In this document: piece by piece, positions 6,075-6,115 of the stretch
Layout of the letters: every line of letters starts with the position of its first letter
How positions within the stretch are numbered: position 1 is the first letter of the stretch
NCBI GenBank assembly: GCA_013362835.1
Contig: JABFVJ010000234.1
Coordinates: 1-6,115, forward strand
Length of the DNA stretch: 6,115 nt
Origin: Nonomuraea sp.
GTDB lineage: Bacteria; Actinomycetota; Actinomycetes; Streptosporangiales; Streptosporangiaceae
Direction: 5' to 3'
Translations under genes and position numbers: made by a program
Notes under the pieces: generated by a model
Told to the model about the DNA's origin: nothing
Database searches by the model: none
What the model saw: the letters and a program-made list of their open reading frames with translations, nothing else

Positions 6075-6115
6075 GTGACTGACCTGCCAGGTCGCGAAAA
6101 CGACCCTAACGAGAA
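6075..6115 (+). CDS. Start of a divergent gene, possibly zinc-dependent metalloprotease family (partial)
   Basis: A GTG at 6075 is preceded by GAGGT (6064-6068) at a 6-base spacing, a good ribosome binding site, and the frame stays open for the 13 codons up to the window edge, reading MTDLPGRENDPNE. This acidic, Pro/Asn-containing start is too short to identify a family. By synteny with Mycobacterium tuberculosis, where the gene divergent from the PDZ protease and UPF0182 pair is Rv3195 (recalled as a putative zinc metalloprotease once linked to coenzyme F420 annotation), a related product is plausible. The reading frame is moderately supported; the product is a guess from neighbourhood. Confidence 0.5.
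   Translation, partial: MTDLPGRENDPNE

Overview
The window looks like an ordinary chromosomal segment of a high-GC actinomycete. The genes are strongly G/C-biased at third positions, use GTG and TTG starts, and long open frames run antisense to real genes. Gene content resembles the Streptosporangiales or other filamentous actinomycetes; this placement is inferred from gene type only, not from a search.

Layout, left to right. Bases 1-331 hold tRNA genes on the minus strand. A complete initiator tRNA-fMet with an encoded CCA lies at 198-274 and a strong hairpin terminator at 154-192. A second initiator tRNA is cut by the left edge at 1-21 and has a consensus TATAAT box upstream of it. Bases 68-153 show nothing I can name. 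From 332 to about 5992 four minus-strand genes follow one another. In transcription order they are an atypical extended SDR (NAD-dependent epimerase-like) with a C-terminal membrane anchor, moaE (molybdopterin synthase catalytic subunit), a membrane-anchored PDZ plus Lon-like (S16) serine protease, and a large seven-helix UPF0182 membrane protein with a long extracytoplasmic part. The first three are separated by only 23 and 10 bases and probably form one operon. The UPF0182 gene follows after about 96 bases and may have its own promoter. At the right edge a plus-strand gene begins at 6075, divergent from the SDR, with only 13 codons visible.

How the genes relate. The PDZ-Lon protease next to UPF0182, close to a divergent gene, recalls the Rv3193c-Rv3194c-Rv3195 neighbourhood of Mycobacterium tuberculosis (recalled, not searched). 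This suggests a conserved envelope module of unknown function, with the SDR and moaE placed between the protease and the divergent gene. I found no CRISPR array, insertion sequence, prophage or defence system. The most interesting material is the conserved but uncharacterised protease/UPF0182 pair, an SDR without the usual catalytic lysine, and a short motif shared by the two leader regions.
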